From Peptoniphilus_A sp050943655 (GTDB taxonomy: Bacteria > Bacillota > Clostridia > Tissierellales > Peptoniphilaceae), in contig NZ_JBMNPQ010000036.1 of assembly GCF_050943655.1 (NCBI RefSeq), positions 1 through 14,718 on the forward strand: 14,718 bases of DNA, written 5' to 3'. The notes beneath the pieces are model-generated. The model made no database searches, had not been told where the DNA came from, and saw only the letters and a program-made list of their open reading frames with translations. Below are positions 1-7,664 of this stretch, piece after piece (position 1 is the first letter of the stretch; the number at the start of each line of letters is the position of its first letter). The translations under genes and the position numbers were made by a program.

Positions 1-1973
1 AAAGAGATGATAAAAAGTCACACAATAAAGTAAATGTAAATAATAATAAGGCAAAAGACCACAGGAATAACCGAAAACAAAATCGCAATAAAAATAACGA
101 CAAGAAAAATAATGCCAACAATACAAATAATAATACATTTACAAGGGATTTAAGTAAGAAAAAACCAAAGAAACATAAAATTAAACATAAAAATACTCAA
201 GATAAGAAGGAGGAGGAAATTATAGATATTATAGCACCTATAACAGTAAAAGATTTTGCAGACCAAGTTGGTCTTGGAGTATCTACTGTTATTACAAAAT
301 TAATTGGACTTGGAGTAATGGCTAACCAAAATCAAACTATAGATGAAGACACTTGTATTCTTTTAGCAGATGAGTTGGGAATTGAAATAAACATAGTTGA
401 GCCTGAAGTTGAAAAAACAATTGAAGAAGAATTTGGACTAATTAAGCCAGACAAGAAAAAAGATCTTAAAACTAGACCTCCTGTTGTAACAGTTATGGGA
501 CACGTTGACCATGGTAAGACATCACTACTTGACTGTATAAAATCATCACATGTTACAGATCAAGAAGCCGGTGGAATAACTCAACATATCGGAGCTTACA
601 CAGTTAATTTCAATGGCAAAAAAATAACTTTCTTAGATACCCCTGGTCACGAAGCTTTTACTTCAATGAGACTTAGAGGAGCTCAAACTACTGATATTGC
701 AATTCTTGTAATAGCTGCTGATGATGGAATTATGCCTCAAACAGTTGAGGCTATATCTCACGCAAGATCTGCAGATGTTCCTATTATTGTAGCAATTACA
801 AAAATTGATAAACCTGAAGCTAATATTGAAAGAATAAAACAAGACCTTATGAACTACAATCTAGTTCCTGAAGAGTGGGGCGGAGATACAATAGTAGTAG
901 GTGTGTCTTCAAAAACTAGAGAAGGTATAGATGACTTGCTTGAAATGGTACTTCTTGTTGCGGAAATGAGCGAATTAAAAGCAAATCCTAACAGAAAAGC
1001 TATTGGTACTGTAATAGAAGCAAATCTTGACAAGTCTAAAGGACCTATGGCCACAATTTTAGTTAAAAATGGTACATTGAGATTTGGAGATTCAATTGTA
1101 TCTGGAGTTTGTTCAGGTAGAATAAGAGCCATGAAAGATGACAAGGGTAAAAACATTAGAAAGGCTGGGCCTTCAGTACCAGCGGTTATTTTAGGACTTA
1201 ACGATGTACCTAATGCTGGTGATACACTTTATGCAGTTTCTGATGATAAAGTAGCCAAAGCTATCGCTGAAAAGAACCAAGAACTTTCAAGAGAAATTAG
1301 ACTTAACCAAACTGGAAAGATTAGTCTTGATAACTTATTTGATAAGATCAATGAAGAAAATATCAAAGAGCTTAATATCGTAGTAAAAGCAGATGTTAAA
1401 GGTTCTGCAGAGGCACTTGTTCAGTCACTATTAAAACTATCAACTGATGAAGTAAAAATTTCTATAGTTCACTCAGCAGTAGGTGGTATTAATGAATCTG
1501 ACGTAACTCTTGCATCAGCTTCTAATGCAATTGTTATTGGATTTAACGTAAGACCTAATATTAACGCTATTGAACTAGCTAAGAGCGAAGAAGTTGAAAT
1601 TAGAACTTACAGAGTTATCTATGAAATTATAAATGATATCGAACAAGCCGTTAAAGGTATGTTAGACCCTGATATAGTCGAAGAGATTTTGGGTAGATGT
1701 GAAATTAGACAAACATTTAAATTACCTAATAATCAAATGGTTGCCGGAGTATATGTATTAAGTGGAAAAATTTTAAGAAATTCAAAAGTAAAAGTATTAA
1801 GAGATGACATAGTAATACATGAAGGTGATATTAGTTCTCTTAAGAGATTTAAAGACGATGTCAAAGAACTTCAACAAGGCTACGAAGGCGGTCTTATGAT
1901 TGACGGGTTTAATGATATTAAAGAACATGACTTACTTGAGTCATTTGTATTAAAGGAAGTTGAAAGAAAATAA
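1..1973 (+). CDS. infB: Translation initiation factor IF-2 (5'-truncated by window edge)
   Basis: GTPase that places initiator fMet-tRNA on the 30S subunit and promotes 50S joining. The frame is open from base 3, upstream of the first in-frame ATG at 318, so the real start lies before the window; 656 residues are visible. Order seen: a low-complexity Asn/Lys-rich linker (about 3-225), an IF2_N domain (about 237-400), then the G domain with G1 GHVDHGKT (498-521), G2 GGITQ, G3 DTPGH (636-650), G4 TKID (798-809) and G5 SSK (906-914), followed by beta-barrel domain II, IF-2 domain 3 and C-terminal domain IV. G4 reads TKID where IF-2 normally has NKID or NKMD. The TAA stop shares its last base with the rbfA ATG (TAATG), which suggests translational coupling. 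Family identity is certain; only the N-terminus is missing. Confidence 0.98.
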   Translation, partial: RDDKKSHNKVNVNNNKAKDHRNNRKQNRNKNNDKKNNANNTNNNTFTRDLSKKKPKKHKIKHKNTQDKKEEEIIDIIAPITVKDFADQVGLGVSTVITKLIGLGVMANQNQTIDEDTCILLADELGIEINIVEPEVEKTIEEEFGLIKPDKKKDLKTRPPVVTVMGHVDHGKTSLLDCIKSSHVTDQEAGGITQHIGAYTVNFNGKKITFLDTPGHEAFTSMRLRGAQTTDIAILVIAADDGIMPQTVEAISHARSADVPIIVAITKIDKPEANIERIKQDLMNYNLVPEEWGGDTIVVGVSSKTREGIDDLLEMVLLVAEMSELKANPNRKAIGTVIEANLDKSKGPMATILVKNGTLRFGDSIVSGVCSGRIRAMKDDKGKNIRKAGPSVPAVILGLNDVPNAGDTLYAVSDDKVAKAIAEKNQELSREIRLNQTGKISLDNLFDKINEENIKELNIVVKADVKGSAEALVQSLLKLSTDEVKISIVHSAVGGINESDVTLASASNAIVIGFNVRPNINAIELAKSEEVEIRTYRVIYEIINDIEQAVKGMLDPDIVEEILGRCEIRQTFKLPNNQMVAGVYVLSGKILRNSKVKVLRDDIVIHEGDISSLKRFKDDVKELQQGYEGGLMIDGFNDIKEHDLLESFVLKEVERK

Positions 1974-2326
1974 TGAATAATAAAAGAATTAGTAGGATTT
2001 CTGAAGAAGTTAAACGTGCAATTTCTGAAATTATAAGGACAGAGTTAAAAGATCCTAGAATATCTGAACTTACAAGTATTTCTCATGTAGATGTTACTAA
2101 TGATTTATCGTATGCGAAAGTTTATGTAACAGTGCTTGGCAATGATGAAGATAGAGATAAAGCAGTTGAAGGGTTAAACTCTGCCAAGGGCTTCATTAAA
2201 AAAGAATTGGGCAAAAAAGTTAAACTAAGAATTATGCCTGAGTTGATATTTATTAATGATGACTCTATTGAAAGAGCATTAGAGATAAGCCGTTTAATAG
2301 ATGAGGTCAACAATGAAGATAAATGA
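1973..2326 (+). CDS. rbfA: Ribosome-binding factor A
   Basis: Single-domain type II KH protein that binds the 30S subunit and helps mature the 5' end of 16S rRNA; it also supports cold adaptation in other bacteria. The 117-residue length is typical. Recognisable family blocks are the N-terminal RISRISEEVKRAISEI helix, LKDPRIS, VDVTNDLSYAKVYV, the AKGFIKKELG helix-kink-helix, LRIMPEL and a C-terminal ALEISRLIDE helix. The usual position before PEL is often HT or KV, here IM, a mild variation. It starts on the last base of the infB stop codon, and its end overlaps nrnA by 14 nt, placing it inside the operon. No promoter of its own is visible. Confidence 0.97.
   Translation: MNNKRISRISEEVKRAISEIIRTELKDPRISELTSISHVDVTNDLSYAKVYVTVLGNDEDRDKAVEGLNSAKGFIKKELGKKVKLRIMPELIFINDDSIERALEISRLIDEVNNEDK
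2303..2307 (+). promoter_or_regulatory. Ribosome binding site that decides the nrnA start
   Basis: GAGGT lies 5 nt before the ATG at 2313, inside the end of rbfA. The other in-frame ATG, at 2301, has no purine-rich sequence at proper distance and would sit over this site. I therefore take 2313 as the start. Confidence 0.7.
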
Positions 2327-3302
2327 TTTTCAAACTGAATTATCTAAATTTAAAATAGCTATAGATGAAGCAAAATCTATAGCTATTGCTTCGCATTTAA
2401 ATCCAGATGGAGATAATTTGGGATCCTTAAATGCGTTGTATGGTTTATTAAAAAATATTGGTAAAAAAACTACTTTTATTTTGAATGACGAAATTCCTTC
2501 TAGTTTTTTATTTTTACCTTATATTGACAAGTTCACTTCTCCACAAGATTTAGAGAATGAATCTTTTGATTTATTTATTGCACTTGATTGTGGGGACTTA
2601 AATAGGCTTGGAGATGAAGTAAAACAATATTTTTTATTATCCAAAAAGACTATTAATATTGATCACCACAATTCCAATGATTACTTTGCAGATATTAATA
2701 TTGTTGATATAAATGCAACAGCTACATGTGAAGTTCTATTTAGTATCTTTAAAGAGCTAAAATATAATTTAGATAAAGAGATTGCAACTTCATTATATAC
2801 TGGCATTTCAACTGATACTGGATCTTTTAAATATGATTCTGTAAGACCTCAAACTTTTAAATTTGCATCAGAGCTTTTAGAGTATGGAATAGACTTTAGA
2901 ACAATAAATATTTCACTATATCAAACTCGATCAAAAGAAAAAACAGATTTACTTGTTAAAGCTCTTAATTCTATAAAGTACTATAACGATAATAAAATAG
3001 CATTAGTAAGAGTAACAATTGATGATTTTGAAAAAACTGGAGCAAAAAAACTTGATTCAGATGGTATAGTAGAATTTGTCCGAGACATTGAAGGTGTTGA
3101 GGTGGCAGTTCTATTAAAAGAAAAAGAAAATTCTATAAGACTTTCCATGAGATCAAAAAGCTTTATAAACTGCACTGAAGTAGCAAGCAAGTTTAATGGC
3201 GGAGGTCATATTAGAGCAGCAGGCGGAACTTTTAATCATAATGATCTTGATAAAGCAGAAAAAGATGTAGTAAGTGCTATTATGGAAGAGTTTGATAAAT
3301 GA
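2313..3302 (+). CDS. nrnA: DHH/DHHA1 phosphoesterase, NrnA-type oligoribonuclease / pAp phosphatase
   Basis: DHH-superfamily phosphoesterase of the NrnA type: degrades short oligoribonucleotides (nanoRNA) and, in characterised relatives, 3'-phosphoadenosine 5'-phosphate. Using the 2313 start it has 329 residues, near the family norm. Metal-binding motifs are all present: HLNPDGD (28-34), DCGD (92-95), DHH (117-119) and STDTG in the middle of the protein. The DHHA1 substrate-binding signature GGGH (296-299) is followed by IRAAGG. It starts inside rbfA, and its TGA overlaps the truB ATG (ATGA). The operon position between rbfA and truB is the usual Firmicutes arrangement. A related cyclic-di-AMP/pApA phosphodiesterase role (Pde2-like) is possible because the same fold does both; the stand-alone DHH-DHHA1 layout without membrane or PAS segments argues against GdpP. 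Confidence 0.93.
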   Translation: MKINDFQTELSKFKIAIDEAKSIAIASHLNPDGDNLGSLNALYGLLKNIGKKTTFILNDEIPSSFLFLPYIDKFTSPQDLENESFDLFIALDCGDLNRLGDEVKQYFLLSKKTINIDHHNSNDYFADINIVDINATATCEVLFSIFKELKYNLDKEIATSLYTGISTDTGSFKYDSVRPQTFKFASELLEYGIDFRTINISLYQTRSKEKTDLLVKALNSIKYYNDNKIALVRVTIDDFEKTGAKKLDSDGIVEFVRDIEGVEVAVLLKEKENSIRLSMRSKSFINCTEVASKFNGGGHIRAAGGTFNHNDLDKAEKDVVSAIMEEFDK

Positions 3303-4183
3303 ATGGACTATTAGTTTTTGATAAACCAAAGGGAATAACTTCTCACGATGTAGTATACAAGGTACGCAAAAAGACAGGGATAAAAAAAGTCGGACACACT
3401 GGCACTCTAGATCCCTTAGCCACAGGAGTCTTAGTAATATGTATTGGAAGAGCAACTAAAGTAAGTGATTACGTACTCTCTTCCGATAAAGAATATATTG
3501 CTAAGATAAAGCTTGGACTATTGACTGATTCCTACGACATTAATGGCAATATATTAAAAGAAGAAGATGTATCTTTTAATAGAGATGAAATTGAAATTGT
3601 TTTAAATAGTTTTATCGGAGAACAGATGCAGACTCCGCCTATTTACTCTGCAATTAAAATTAATGGTCAAAAATTATATGAATATGCACGATCTGGAAAA
3701 GAGATCAATATACCAAAAAGAAAAATATCTATAAATTCGATTGAACTTTTAGATTTTAACGATAAAGATGAAATTACAATTAAAGTTTCAGTATCAAAAG
3801 GTACTTATATTAGATCTCTTGCCAATGATATAGGTAAAAAACTTAACACAAACGGAACTATTACTGAGCTAAGAAGAACTAAAACTGGAGATTTTAATAT
3901 TACAGAAGCAATCGATATGGATAAGTTTAGCGAAATGTCTTTAGAAGAGATAGATAAACATTTGCTTCCAATAGATAAAGCTTTAGATAATCTTAAAAAT
4001 ATAAAAATTAATGCTAATTTTCGTGATAGAATATTAAATGGAGTCTTCTATAAATTAGATGACGAATATAGCGAAAGTGAATATAAAATATATTGTGGCG
4101 ATGAATTTCTTGGAATTGGAGAAATAAGAAAGATTGATGGAGAATATTTTTTGAAAATGAAAAAACGATTGATAGGGGAATGA
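3299..4183 (+). CDS. truB: tRNA pseudouridine(55) synthase
   Basis: Isomerises U55 in the T-loop of nearly all tRNAs to pseudouridine. The signature GHTGTLDPLATGVL contains the catalytic aspartate D38 in the GTLDP context. Other family blocks are the N-terminal LLVFDKPKGITSHDVV, QTPPIYSAIKINGQKLYEYAR, and SKGTYIRSLANDIG. At 294 residues it is a normal bacterial TruB with a short C-terminal extension that probably serves as the PUA-like tRNA-binding part. The ATG overlaps the nrnA stop by 4 nt (ATGA), with GGAAGAG 8 nt upstream. ribF begins 3 nt after its stop. Confidence 0.97.
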   Translation: MNGLLVFDKPKGITSHDVVYKVRKKTGIKKVGHTGTLDPLATGVLVICIGRATKVSDYVLSSDKEYIAKIKLGLLTDSYDINGNILKEEDVSFNRDEIEIVLNSFIGEQMQTPPIYSAIKINGQKLYEYARSGKEINIPKRKISINSIELLDFNDKDEITIKVSVSKGTYIRSLANDIGKKLNTNGTITELRRTKTGDFNITEAIDMDKFSEMSLEEIDKHLLPIDKALDNLKNIKINANFRDRILNGVFYKLDDEYSESEYKIYCGDEFLGIGEIRKIDGEYFLKMKKRLIGE

Positions 4184-4186
4184 CGC

Positions 4187-5095
4187 ATGAAGGTAATAGA
4201 GATTGATTTAGATTATATTGCTAATGAAGAATCTTTAATAGCTTTAGGAAACTTTGATGGAGTTCATAAAGGGCATATAGAGTTAATAGATACGGCTATA
4301 AAAAGAGCAAAAGAACTTAATGTAAAATCTAGTGCACTTATTTTTAAAGAACACACAGATAATCTTGTAAATATAAATAAAAAAGAAATTTTAACAGATA
4401 ACGATACAAAGTTTGAAATATTTGAAGATTTAGGATTAGATATTATTTATTTAATAGATTTTACGAAAGAATTTATGGCCTATAGTCCTATTAAATTTCT
4501 TGATGATTTTTTGTGCAAAAATTTAAATGTAGTAGGTGTTGTGGTCGGTTACGATTATACCTATGGTTACAAAAAAGAAGGCCATGTAGATTTTCTACTT
4601 GACAATAAAGATTTATTTAAATCCATTGATGTAATAGCCCCTGTAAAAAATAATCACACAAAAATTTCTTCTTCTTTGATACGCAACCTAATTAAAGATG
4701 GCGATATCAAAAAAGCAAATTTCTTATTGACAAGACCATATAAACTTGTTGGAAAGGTTATACACGCTAAGGGCCTTGGCAAAAAAATGGGATTTCCAAC
4801 AGCGAATTTAGAGCTTGTAGATAATTATGTAATTCCAAAGTTTGGAGTATATGATACTGATATAATAATTGATGGCAAGAGATATAAAGCTTCAACAAGT
4901 ATAGGTACCAATCCAACTGTTGAAAATGATGGAATTAAAGTTGAGGCTCACATACTTGACTTTGATGAAGATATATATGGAAAGACAGTTCAATTAGAAG
5001 TTCTAGATTTCTTAAGACCAGAAATTAAGTTTGATAATATTAAAGATCTTTTTGAGCAAATATCTAAGGATGTAGAGGTAACTAGAGCAAGATAA
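4187..5095 (+). CDS. ribF: Bifunctional riboflavin kinase / FAD synthetase
   Basis: Converts riboflavin to FMN and FMN to FAD in the cytoplasm. The N-terminal FMN adenylyltransferase (nucleotidyl transferase fold, about 1-170) shows GNFDGVHKGH (21-30), including the HxGH-type nucleotide site, and GYDYTYGYKKEGHVDFL followed by ISSSLIR. The C-terminal flavokinase (about 180-300) shows GFPTAN (202-207), FGVYDTD, SIGTNPTVEN, an EAHILDFDEDIYGK block and the terminal QISKDVEVTRAR helix. At 302 residues it is full length. An AGGGG ribosome binding site lies 8 nt before the ATG. One variation: the usual F-x-PHP block after the first helix-strand unit reads FKEHTDN. It is the last gene of the infB operon, since a new promoter starts 3 nt after its stop. 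Confidence 0.96.
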   Translation: MKVIEIDLDYIANEESLIALGNFDGVHKGHIELIDTAIKRAKELNVKSSALIFKEHTDNLVNINKKEILTDNDTKFEIFEDLGLDIIYLIDFTKEFMAYSPIKFLDDFLCKNLNVVGVVVGYDYTYGYKKEGHVDFLLDNKDLFKSIDVIAPVKNNHTKISSSLIRNLIKDGDIKKANFLLTRPYKLVGKVIHAKGLGKKMGFPTANLELVDNYVIPKFGVYDTDIIIDGKRYKASTSIGTNPTVENDGIKVEAHILDFDEDIYGKTVQLEVLDFLRPEIKFDNIKDLFEQISKDVEVTRAR

Positions 5096-5097
5096 TC

Positions 5098-5126
5098 TTT
5101 ACATTTCAAGCACTTTATGATATTAT
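5098..5126 (+). promoter_or_regulatory. Predicted sigma-A promoter for rpsO (-pnp)
   Basis: A -35 box TTTACA (5098-5103) and a -10 box TATTAT (5121-5126) are separated by exactly 17 bp. A TG at 5118-5119 gives an extended -10 (TGnTATTAT). Transcription would begin near 5132-5134, leaving a leader of about 78 nt before rpsO. Inferred from consensus match only. Confidence 0.72.
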
Positions 5127-5131
5127 GTTAA

Positions 5132-5205
5132 AGGTAAAATACCTATTCATGGTTTGACGATCCTCTGACGCTTACTATGATTAGGCTTATAAAATTTAAG
5201 GAGGA
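5132..5205 (+). promoter_or_regulatory. Candidate S15-responsive rpsO leader (stem with SD pseudoknot)
   Basis: Seen directly: 5142-5152 pairs with 5175-5185 as an 11-position stem with one T.T mismatch (5146/5181) and a G.U pair (5151/5176) next to a G-C pair (5152/5175). The loop contains TCCTC (5161-5165), perfectly complementary to GAGGA of the rpsO Shine-Dalgarno (5201-5205), plus a possible extra T.G pair. Together these make an H-type pseudoknot over the ribosome binding site. A small competing hairpin, AGGTA-AAA-TACCT (5132-5144), uses the same CCT as the long stem, so the two are mutually exclusive. Known: S15 represses rpsO through leader RNA in E. coli (a pseudoknot) and in Firmicutes, and recognises G.U/G-C motifs. 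Inferred: this leader does the same. It could be a known family; I cannot search. Confidence 0.6.
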
Positions 5206-5210
5206 AAAAT

Positions 5211-5477
5211 ATGTTAGAAAAAAACATTAAACAAGTAATTATCGAAGAGTTTCAAACACACGAAGGAGATACAGGTTCTCCAGAAGTTCAAATTGCAATC
5301 TTAACTAGAAGAATTAACGATTTAAACGAACACTTAAGAACACACAAGAAAGACAACGCATCTAGAAGAGGTCTTCTAAAGATGGTTGGTCAAAGAAGAA
5401 ACTTGTTAAGATATTTAAAAAACACTGATATAGAAAGATATCGTACACTTATTAAAAAACTACAAATTAGAGGATAA
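5211..5477 (+). CDS. rpsO: 30S ribosomal protein S15
   Basis: Primary 16S rRNA-binding protein of the central domain, an early assembly protein of the platform and part of bridge B4 to 50S. The 88 residues match the usual length of about 89. The conserved core is plain: GDTGSPEVQIAILTRRINDL, LRTHKKDNASRRGLL and VGQRRNLLRYL, with the C-terminal LIKKLQIRG. The start ATG follows AAGGAGG by 6 nt, the same site the leader pseudoknot would cover. It sits between its own promoter and leader and an intrinsic-terminator-like hairpin, so it can be regulated apart from ribF upstream and pnp downstream. Confidence 0.98.
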   Translation: MLEKNIKQVIIEEFQTHEGDTGSPEVQIAILTRRINDLNEHLRTHKKDNASRRGLLKMVGQRRNLLRYLKNTDIERYRTLIKKLQIRG

Positions 5478-5478
5478 T

Positions 5479-5506
5479 AGGAGCGGTAAATCCGCTCTTT
5501 CTTTTT
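5479..5506 (+). terminator. Intrinsic terminator or attenuator between rpsO and pnp
   Basis: The GAGCGG (5481-5486) and CCGCTC (5492-5497) arms form a perfect 6-bp GC-rich stem around the loop TAAAT. A G.T and an A-T pair can extend it (5479-5480 with 5498-5499). A T-rich tract TTTCTTTTT follows (5498-5506). It ends just 3 nt before the pnp ribosome binding site. No promoter fits between it and pnp, so it is probably leaky, or alternatively a processing site. Confidence 0.75.
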
Positions 5507-5520
5507 AAAAGGAGGAAATA

Positions 5521-7620
5521 ATGGAAAAAGTTTTTACTATGCAGCTTGCTGGTTCTGAATTAAAAGTTACTATCGGAAAAGTTGCAGAACAAGCCAATGG
5601 AGCTTGCATGGTTCAATATGGAGAAACATTGGTACTAGTAACTGCGACTGCATCTTCCAAACCAAGAGATGGCATAGACTTTTTTCCTTTGAGCGTTGAC
5701 TATGAGGAAAAAATGTATGCTGTTGGTAAGATTCCTGGAGGATTTATAAAAAGAGAAGGCAAGGCTAGTGAAAAAGCTACCCTTTCTGCAAGATTAATTG
5801 ACAGACCTCTAAGACCTCTATTCCCAGAAGGATACAGAAACGATGTTCAAGTTGTAGCTACAATACTAAGCGTTGAGCAAGATCATTTACCAGAAATTGT
5901 TGCAATGATTGGATCATCAATCGCACTATCTATTTCAGATATTCCTTTTGACGGACCAACTGGATCTGTTCAAGTTGGAATGATTGATGGCAAGTATGTA
6001 ATTAATCCAAACGAAGAACAAAGAGAAATTTCAGATATTAACCTAATGCTTGCTGGAACTAAGTCAGCTATCATGATGGTTGAATCTGGATCTAACGAAG
6101 TTACTGAAGACGAAATGTTAGGTGCAATTTTCGAAGGACATGAAGTCATTAAAGAAATTTGTGAATTCGTCGAAGAAATTACAAGAGAAGTTGGAAAAGA
6201 AAAATCAGAATATGAAGTATTCGTACCTAATGAAGAAATAGTTTCATTAGTTGAAGATTATGGGAAAGACAACCTTGTTAATGCAATAAGACAAAAGGAT
6301 AAGACAGTTAGAGAAAAATTAACTGAAGAAGCTAAAGACGACATAAGAGAACACTTCGAAGATAAGGCCGAAGAATTTGGAAAAGATATTGAGGCTGCAA
6401 TTGAAAAAATTGAAGTAGAAGAAGTTAGAAGAAGAATAATAGAGGAAGAAGTAAGGCCTGATGATAGAGGACTCGATGAAATAAGACCTTTATCTTCAGA
6501 AGTGGGACTACTTCCTAGAACTCATGGTTCTGGACTATTTACAAGAGGACAAACTCAAGTTCTTTCAGTTACAACTTTAGGTTCACTTGCAGAAGAACAA
6601 ACTATTGATGGTTTGGGCGACGATAAACCGAAGAGATATATTCACCACTATAACTTCCCAGGATTCTGTGTTGGTGATGTAAAACCATTCCGTTCACCAG
6701 GTAGAAGAGAAATAGGTCATGGTGCTTTAGCTGAAAGAGCATTACTTCCAGTTATACCAAGTGTAGAAGAATTCCCTTACACAATAAGAGTGGTTTCAGA
6801 AGTACTATCTTCTAATGGTTCTTCTTCACAAGCATCAATCTGTGGTTCAACTCTATCTCTAATGGACGCTGGAGTGCCTATAAAAGCACCAGTTGCTGGT
6901 ATTGCAATGGGTCTTATTGAAGAGGATGGCATTACAAAGATACTTACAGATATTCAAGGACTTGAAGACCATTTTGGAGATATGGACTTTAAAGTTGCTG
7001 GAACTAAAAAAGGTATAACTGCACTTCAAATGGATATAAAAGTTGAAGGAATCAAGAAAGAAATATTAGAAGTTGCATTAGAAAAAGCAAAAGTTGCTAG
7101 AATGACAATTCTTGAAAACATTCATAATACTATTGAAAAACCGCGTGAAAAACTTTCTAAATATGCACCAATTATTCACATTATAAAAATTGATCCAGAA
7201 AAAATTGGAGAGGTTATTGGGCCTGGCGGAAAGGTTATAAATAAAATCATAGAACAAACTGAAGTTAAAATCGATATTGATGACGACGGTAAAGTATCAA
7301 TACTTTCTAACGATGACAACAAAGCAAGACAAGCAATTGAAATGATTGAATCTATTGTAAAAGAAGTTGAAGTTGGCGATATATACCTTGGAAAAGTTAA
7401 AAAGATAGTTAAGTTTGGAGCTTTTGTTGAGCTTAAAAAAGGCACAGAAGGCTTACTTCATATTTCAGAAATTGCACATGAAAGAACTAGAGAGGTTTCC
7501 GATGTTCTAAAAGTTGGCGATAGCGTAAAAGTTAAAGTTATTGACATTGATGAGGAAAACGGAAAAATATCTCTTTCAAGAAAATGTCTGTTAGAAAAAG
7601 AAGATAACAAAGAAAAATAA
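5521..7620 (+). CDS. pnp: Polyribonucleotide nucleotidyltransferase (PNPase)
   Basis: Phosphorolytic 3'-5' exoribonuclease, a homotrimeric ring that degrades mRNA and releases nucleoside diphosphates. The 699 residues are standard. Order: first RNase PH-like domain with GGFIKREGKASEKATLSARL and IDRPLRPLFPEG; an alpha-helical linker (about 215-305); second RNase PH-like domain with RTHGSGLFTRGQTQ, SPGRREIGHGALAERAL, SNGSSSQASICGS and the metal/phosphate site EDHFGDMDFKVAG, where D483, D489 and K491 correspond to the E. coli D486, D492 and K494; a KH domain with GPGG (567-570); and an S1 domain from about 619 to 690. The AGGAGG ribosome binding site lies 5 nt before the ATG. It follows rpsO, as in many bacteria, and is closed by a strong terminator. 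The block before SPGRR reads FPGFCVGDVKPFR, slightly off the commoner FPPFSVGE form. Confidence 0.98.
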   Translation: MEKVFTMQLAGSELKVTIGKVAEQANGACMVQYGETLVLVTATASSKPRDGIDFFPLSVDYEEKMYAVGKIPGGFIKREGKASEKATLSARLIDRPLRPLFPEGYRNDVQVVATILSVEQDHLPEIVAMIGSSIALSISDIPFDGPTGSVQVGMIDGKYVINPNEEQREISDINLMLAGTKSAIMMVESGSNEVTEDEMLGAIFEGHEVIKEICEFVEEITREVGKEKSEYEVFVPNEEIVSLVEDYGKDNLVNAIRQKDKTVREKLTEEAKDDIREHFEDKAEEFGKDIEAAIEKIEVEEVRRRIIEEEVRPDDRGLDEIRPLSSEVGLLPRTHGSGLFTRGQTQVLSVTTLGSLAEEQTIDGLGDDKPKRYIHHYNFPGFCVGDVKPFRSPGRREIGHGALAERALLPVIPSVEEFPYTIRVVSEVLSSNGSSSQASICGSTLSLMDAGVPIKAPVAGIAMGLIEEDGITKILTDIQGLEDHFGDMDFKVAGTKKGITALQMDIKVEGIKKEILEVALEKAKVARMTILENIHNTIEKPREKLSKYAPIIHIIKIDPEKIGEVIGPGGKVINKIIEQTEVKIDIDDDGKVSILSNDDNKARQAIEMIESIVKEVEVGDIYLGKVKKIVKFGAFVELKKGTEGLLHISEIAHERTREVSDVLKVGDSVKVKVIDIDEENGKISLSRKCLLEKEDNKEK

Positions 7621-7629
7621 TTATAAATT

Positions 7630-7664
7630 AATCGCATTAATGTTTCTTTTAATGCGATTTTTTT
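7630..7664 (+). terminator. Intrinsic terminator after pnp
   Basis: A perfect 10-bp inverted repeat, ATCGCATTAA (7631-7640) and TTAATGCGAT (7649-7658), extendable by one A-T pair, with an 8-nt loop. Seven consecutive T (7658-7664) follow directly. It lies 10 nt after the pnp stop and ends 11 nt before the dut ribosome binding site. Confidence 0.88.

Noticed and set aside
318..320. ATG at 318 as the start of infB
   Set aside because: The frame is open upstream to the window edge and encodes the linker and the first part of the IF2_N domain, so 318 is an internal methionine.
2301..2303. ATG at 2301 as the nrnA start
   Set aside because: It has no Shine-Dalgarno at proper distance, whereas the ATG at 2313 has GAGGT 5 nt upstream.
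3153..3455. Minus-strand open frame of 100 codons across the nrnA-truB junction
   Set aside because: It lies antisense to two clear genes, has low-complexity hydrophobic content and shows no recognised domain. The same holds for the other minus-strand frames, such as 854-1156, 7649-7927, 10614-10874 and 11897-12199.
7541..7570. TTGACA inside the end of pnp as a dut promoter
   Set aside because: The best -10 at 17-18 bp is AAAATA or AAATAT, and any start would lie upstream of the pnp terminator, so it would not serve dut.
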